A stretch of DNA of 64,000 bases from contig NZ_CP020700.1 in assembly GCF_003932715.1 (NCBI RefSeq), forward strand, positions 1,130,001 through 1,194,000, written 5' to 3'. Source of the stretch: Streptomyces tsukubensis (GTDB taxonomy: Bacteria > Actinomycetota > Actinomycetes > Streptomycetales > Streptomycetaceae). The position numbers and the translations under genes are program-made. Below, one piece after another: positions 60,640 through 64,000 of this stretch (position 1 is its first letter; each line of letters begins with the position of its first letter). A model generated the notes under the pieces. The model was not told the DNA's origin and made no database searches. It saw nothing but the letters and a program-made list of their open reading frames with translations.

Positions 60640-61322
60640 ACCAAGTCGGCGCGCCCTCCTGGTGGGAACGCTCCGCAGCCTCGACGGGGTCGAAGCGTAC
60701 GGCGGGGCCGAACGCGCGCGCCCACCACGCAGTGCGCCCGCCGCCTCGGTCACAGCAGCGGACATCGAGGGCCTGTACGCACGCTGGCGCCGGGACGGGG
60801 CAGCACTCAACACCATCGAATCCCGGCACATCGCCCTCTCCGCCCTGTTCTCCCACGCCGTGCGTCACAGGCGGATCCCAGGCAATCCCCTGGCACAGGC
60901 CGAAGTACGCCCCGCTGAAGCATCGCAAAGAAGGCGAGTGGCGCGACATACCGGTGCCGGTCTCGCTTGAGCCGTTCATCGTTCGCCTGCCGATCCGCCA
61001 TGCGAACGACGGTCTCCCGTACCCCGACCTCCTTCGCAAGTCGTGGGACCACGCCGTCAAACGGCTCGGTCTGCCCGAATACAACCCGCACGATCTGCGG
61101 CACAAATGGACCACCGTGGCCCTGACGAACGGCGTGTCCATCCACGAGGTGTCCCGCCGGCTCGGACACCGCTCGATCAAGGTCACGGTGGACCGGTACG
61201 GCCACCTCACGCAGGACGGCCGGGAGCGCTGCCGTCAGGCGGTCGAGACGACGGTGGGGCCGTACCTGCTCAAGCCAGGCCGAGTGACTTCAGCACGCGG
61301 TGCTGGCGCGGTGCTGGATTGA
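60640..61322 (+). pseudogene. Broken tyrosine recombinase (phage/ICE-type integrase)
   Basis: The C-terminal catalytic part is clear: APLKHRKEGEWRDIPVP, then HDLRHKWTTVALTNGVSIHEVSRRLGHRSIKVTVDRYGHL, with the Arg of HDLRH, His-Arg of LGHRS and the nucleophile Tyr of DRYGHL. The SAM-like part (LYARWRRDGAALNTIESRHIALSALFSHAVRHRRIPGNPLAQAE) sits upstream in a different frame. The shift occurs near 60905, where part of the catalytic domain with the first catalytic Arg also seems lost. The N-terminus is not recognisable. The start coordinate is approximate. The 370 bp between the P450 and this remnant hold nothing I recognise. Confidence 0.8.
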
Positions 61323-62637
61323 CCGGCCAGATGAGGTAGCACACCCCTCCCGTACCGCTTCTGACCTTGCCGTTCGCGTCGTACCTCTTCGTACGCAGCC
61401 AGATGTTCTCCCACTCCCGGCGGAGGTAGACCCGGCGGACGGCGGCATTGCTGTCGGAGGCCGGGTCGTTGGCGATCACATCGCCGTCCGGGGTGAATCC
61501 GACGACGGTCATCAGATGGCCCGCCGTCCCGTAGCCCGCGCCCGTCAGCTCCTCCTTGCGGAAGGACTGCGAGGTTATGGCGGGGATGCCGGAGCGGACC
61601 AGGCGCTCCAGTTCGGTGAGCGAGCCCAGCCGGGTCACCACGGCGTTCATCCCCGGGTAGCTCGCGGCGTAGGCCGTGCTGAAGGGCCAGTTGCCGCAGC
61701 CCTGGTACTGGTAGTCGTAGGTGAACCGGGCCGCGTGGCAGACCTGGGGGTCGTCGTACGCGGGATCCACCCAGGACAGCTCATCGGCGGTGGGCTTGCG
61801 CCCCCAGTACTCGATGATCATCTGGGCGGAGGTGGGGCTGCACCAGGCCTCGCCGCCGTTGTCGTACTCGGGATAGCGCCCGATGTGGATGTTCTGCGAG
61901 TAGCGCGGCACGGCCAGTTCACGGGCGGGCGCGGGTGTGGTCGCGGGCACGGTGAAGCGGTCCGGGACGTCCGAGGCCATCGCGCCGAGCCGCCACACGG
62001 TGGGGGTGAGCCCGGTGCCGGGCCTGCGGTAGAGGGTGAGCCGGAGCCGGTACGCGGCGAGCCGCAGCCCGCTCGCCGCGTCGTCGACGGAGAAGGTGTC
62101 CGTCCAGATGCTCGCGCGGCCGTCCGTCTGGCCGTCGACCGAGGTGCGCCGGATGTCGCCGTCGCCCGAGGCCCAGCGGCCCATGACGAACCAGGGGGTG
62201 GCGGTGCCGTCCGAGTAGGTGCCGCTCAGTTCGGTCTGGAGCCAGGTACCGGCCGGGGTGTGGGCGTTCCAGGAGGCGATCACCTCCGTCGCGGGGACCG
62301 CGGGCCGGTGCTCGGGCGAAACCCAGACGGCGTACTCCCACGGTTCGGTGCGTCCGGTGTGCGGATCGGTGTAGTCGGTGACCCCGGCGGGCCGGCCGAC
62401 GACCACGCCGGGGCGGCGGCCCGCGACGGCCCGGGTGCCGTCGGCGCTGCCGCAGCGCCAGTCGGTGTAGGAGGTCCAGAAACGGTTGTCCACGAGCCGG
62501 GCGGTCCTCACGGGGGCGGTGGGCGGTGCGGGTGCGGTGGGCGGCGCAGCGGCACGGGCGGCGGTGGTGAGCGCCCCCGTACCGGCGGCCGCGATCGCGG
62601 CGCCCAGCAGGGTCCTGCGCGTGGTGGCTCTGGCCAT
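61270..62637 (-). CDS. Secreted C39-like peptidase family protein
   Basis: The 455-residue protein has an export signal with twin arginines (RATTRRTLLGAAIAAAGTGALTTAARAAA), suggesting Tat or Sec export. A beta-rich middle domain is followed by a C39-like papain-fold domain with GGEAWCSPTSAQMIIEYWG (Cys), GYGTAGHLMTVVGF (His) and VIANDPASD (Asn/Asp). It is probably an extracellular thiol peptidase or related hydrolase. Its last residues (NPAPRQHRVLKSLGLA) overlap the 3' end of the integrase remnant, so the island insertion may have replaced the original C-terminal tail. The ATG at 62637 is the start. Confidence 0.88.
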   Translation of the reverse strand: MARATTRRTLLGAAIAAAGTGALTTAARAAAPPTAPAPPTAPVRTARLVDNRFWTSYTDWRCGSADGTRAVAGRRPGVVVGRPAGVTDYTDPHTGRTEPWEYAVWVSPEHRPAVPATEVIASWNAHTPAGTWLQTELSGTYSDGTATPWFVMGRWASGDGDIRRTSVDGQTDGRASIWTDTFSVDDAASGLRLAAYRLRLTLYRRPGTGLTPTVWRLGAMASDVPDRFTVPATTPAPARELAVPRYSQNIHIGRYPEYDNGGEAWCSPTSAQMIIEYWGRKPTADELSWVDPAYDDPQVCHAARFTYDYQYQGCGNWPFSTAYAASYPGMNAVVTRLGSLTELERLVRSGIPAITSQSFRKEELTGAGYGTAGHLMTVVGFTPDGDVIANDPASDSNAAVRRVYLRREWENIWLRTKRYDANGKVRSGTGGVCYLIWPVNPAPRQHRVLKSLGLA

Positions 62638-62905
62638 GACAACCCCCAGGATCGGTCGCGCTGCCGCGGGCAGCACTGCGGACGGAACGGACTCGGCCGC
62701 CGCGCCGGAGCCGCGGTCCGGACCGGGCGACGCAGGCCACTATCACCCGGGGCCCGCCCCCGGTGCCAGCGTTCACGGCCCGCGCCGTCCACCAATATTG
62801 GTCCGACCAATGGCAGAGGTCCCGGCCCGCCGGTCTCCGGCGTCTCCCGCCCCCGCCACCCGGTCCCCGGCCGGGCGACCGTCCGTACCGGCATAGGCTG
62901 GACCC

Positions 62906-63541
62906 ATGGAGCACGAGCCGGGGAGCCCGGGAGGATCCGCGCGAAGCGGGCTGGGTCCGCTGGCCGGTGAGCTGGCCGCGGCCGAACCGTCCTGCGGTCC
63001 GGTGCGGCTGATCGCGGTCGACGGTCACGCCGGGTCGGGCAAGACCACCTTCACCGCCCGGCTCGCGGACGCGCTCGCCTCCCGGGTGCCGGGCGGCGAG
63101 GTCCCCGTACTCCATCTCGACGACCTCGCGAGCCACGAGACGCTCTTCGGCTGGACCGGGCGCCTGCTCGACCAGGTGGTCGATCCGCTCGCCCGGGGCG
63201 TGACGGCGCACTACGAGCCGTACGACTGGAACACGCGCCGCTTCTCCGCACCGCGCGCCCTGCCCACCGCCCCCGTGGTGCTGATCGAAGGGGTCGGTGC
63301 CGGACGGGCCGCGGTCCGCCCGTATCTGACCCGGCTGCTGTGGCTGGAGCGGACACCCGACGAGTCCTGGCCGCGCGGCAGGCAGCGCGACGGCATCGGG
63401 CTTTCGGCCTTCTGGGATACCTGGACTGTGGCCGAGACCCGTCATTTCCTGGCCGATCCTTCGCGTCCGTACGCCGACACTCTGGTGATGGAGCGCAACG
63501 AGGGGTACGAGTTGCTCCCGGGACACCCCACGACCGCATGA
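62906..63541 (+). CDS. Uridine-kinase-like P-loop protein
   Basis: The 211-residue protein has a P-loop LIAVDGHAGSGKTTFTARLADAL (about 34-56), PVLHLDDLASHETLFGW, PYDWNTRRF and VVLIEGVGAGRAAVRPYL, then LLWLERTPDESWPRGRQRDG. This is the uridine kinase/phosphoribulokinase-like pattern in which the LDD region binds substrate. Actual substrate unknown; ATP-dependent phosphorylation of a nucleoside or small molecule is likely. Cytoplasmic, no signal. The ATG at 62906 is preferred. It is divergent from the C39-like gene (268 bp between). Confidence 0.85.
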   Translation: MEHEPGSPGGSARSGLGPLAGELAAAEPSCGPVRLIAVDGHAGSGKTTFTARLADALASRVPGGEVPVLHLDDLASHETLFGWTGRLLDQVVDPLARGVTAHYEPYDWNTRRFSAPRALPTAPVVLIEGVGAGRAAVRPYLTRLLWLERTPDESWPRGRQRDGIGLSAFWDTWTVAETRHFLADPSRPYADTLVMERNEGYELLPGHPTTA

Positions 63542-63663
63542 AAGCATCAGATCATCACATAGAGTGACTACTCCTGTCGGTCGCACAGAGGTGTCGGGAA
63601 TCCGCCTCACGAGTGCCTGAACTCCGCTTGACCCGGGGGGTGTACAGGTCTTACGTTCTCAAT

Positions 63664-63727
63664 GTGCGGCTTTTGAGGCCGCCACAGACGCGAAGCCCCC
63701 GGTTGTTCCCCCGTGATCGGGGGCTTC
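63664..63727 (+). ncRNA. Candidate small RNA with own promoter and terminator
   Basis: TTGACC at 63628-63633 and TACGTT at 63652-63657 are 18 bp apart and look like a housekeeping promoter. About 7 bp later a sequence begins that folds as GCGGC-TTTTGAG-GCCGC and then ends in a terminator hairpin. No start codon with a ribosome-binding site lies between. The RNA would be about 65 nt. It could also be the untranslated leader of the next gene ended by attenuation. Confidence 0.35.
63692..63727 (+). terminator. Terminator or attenuator hairpin
   Basis: GAAGCCCCCG and CGGGGGCTTC form a perfect 10-bp stem with a 16-nt loop, followed by GTTCTGT. It lies between the uridine-kinase-like gene and the last gene of the window. 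Confidence 0.85.
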
Positions 63728-63911
63728 GTTCTGTCCTCTCCCGGGCTCGGTCCCGGGCCGTGTCGGCCTTGCGCCCTCACCCTCGGTCACCGCAGCCGTA
63801 TCACCTCGCCGCCCTTAAGCCGCAGCCCCCTGCGCAGGTACGATGCCCTCCCGTGGGGGCACTTCCCGTCCGCATCAAGGCGGTTCAGTCGGTGTACTTA
63901 TGGGGGACCTG

Positions 63912-64000
63912 ATGGACCTCGGCACGCAGGGCGCTCCGGCCCCGGCCGATCTCGCCTGGGCGCGGGGCGTGGACGCCTACACGATGGGGGCCTATCCCCA
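63912..64000 (+). CDS. Start of a further gene, possibly TPR-type protein (partial)
   Basis: The ATG at 63912 has TGGGGGA 6 nt upstream and opens a frame that runs off the window (MDLGTQGAPAPADLAWARGVDAYTMGAYP). The DLAWARGVDAYTMGAYP segment resembles the first helix pair of a tetratricopeptide repeat (W/A-x-x-x-A-x-x-x-G-x-Y), so a TPR protein is a guess. Only 29 residues are visible, so the call is weak. Confidence 0.5.
   Translation, partial: MDLGTQGAPAPADLAWARGVDAYTMGAYP

Larger units (their letters stand above)
52023..61322. mobile_element. Probable inserted, partly decayed terpenoid island
   Basis: The region starts in the truncated 3' end of a minus-strand gene and ends with a broken tyrosine recombinase. 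In between lie only terpenoid genes, several of them defective. The insertion limits are approximate; I found no convincing attL/attR direct repeats or tRNA gene. The recombinase lies at the right end and its stop lies inside the 3' end of the C39-like gene. Confidence 0.5.

Noticed and set aside
1..64000. tRNA genes or CRISPR arrays
   Set aside because: No cloverleaf with a CCA-proximal acceptor stem and no regularly spaced 25-40-bp direct repeats with unique spacers were seen; the tandem repeats found are short and unspaced.

Overview
The window is chromosomal DNA of a Streptomyces-type actinomycete. The sequence is very GC-rich, many start codons overlap the previous stop (ATGA, GTGA), GTG and TTG starts are common, and TTA leucine codons are rare and confined to accessory genes. 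It carries several families typical of the genus: a conservon (CvnABCD), smeA-sffA, rbpA behind a SigR-type promoter, FxsA, a MocR/YczE pair and an HTH-nSTAND-WD40 protein. No tRNA, rRNA or CRISPR array was seen.

Layout. 1-10.2 kb: the end of crr, then ptsI (sugar PTS), an unknown protein, acetoacetyl-CoA synthetase, a GH31-like protein that appears to lack its catalytic nucleophile, a Nudix hydrolase, and a DUF35/thiolase pair behind a palindromic operator. 10.2-16 kb: a complete conservon and a small membrane protein. 16.1-23.6 kb: a three-gene minus-strand unit (kleisin-like, MukE-like size, 1588-aa SMC-like ATPase) that resembles MksFEB or Wadjet JetABC without the nuclease. 24-30 kb: 5-oxoprolinase pxpABC facing a large fused ATP-type 5-oxoprolinase. 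30-40 kb: HEAT and ankyrin proteins, smeA-sffA (sporulation septum), MocR/YczE, a glycerophosphodiesterase, an MFS permease and rbpA. 40-52 kb: a secreted peptide, a TTA-containing nSTAND-WD40 gene, FxsA, polyprenol-phosphate mannosyltransferase, an amidohydrolase, an Lrp regulator, an acyl-CoA dehydrogenase and a 52-aa membrane peptide.

About 52.0-61.3 kb looks like an inserted and partly decayed terpenoid island. It begins inside the 3' end of a truncated gene and ends with a broken tyrosine recombinase. Its precursor-supply genes (dxs, ispG, polyprenyl diphosphate synthase) each keep recognisable ends but have lost internal segments, including catalytic parts. The terpene synthase, two methyltransferases and a P450 look complete. 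An 86-bp promoter-like block upstream of dxs is repeated without gaps upstream of the P450, so the two arms probably share control. The most interesting proposal is a methylated, non-canonical terpenoid pathway that now depends on prenyl diphosphate made elsewhere in the cell.

The last 2.7 kb hold a secreted C39-like protein, a uridine-kinase-like protein, a possible small RNA with its own terminator, and the start of a further gene.
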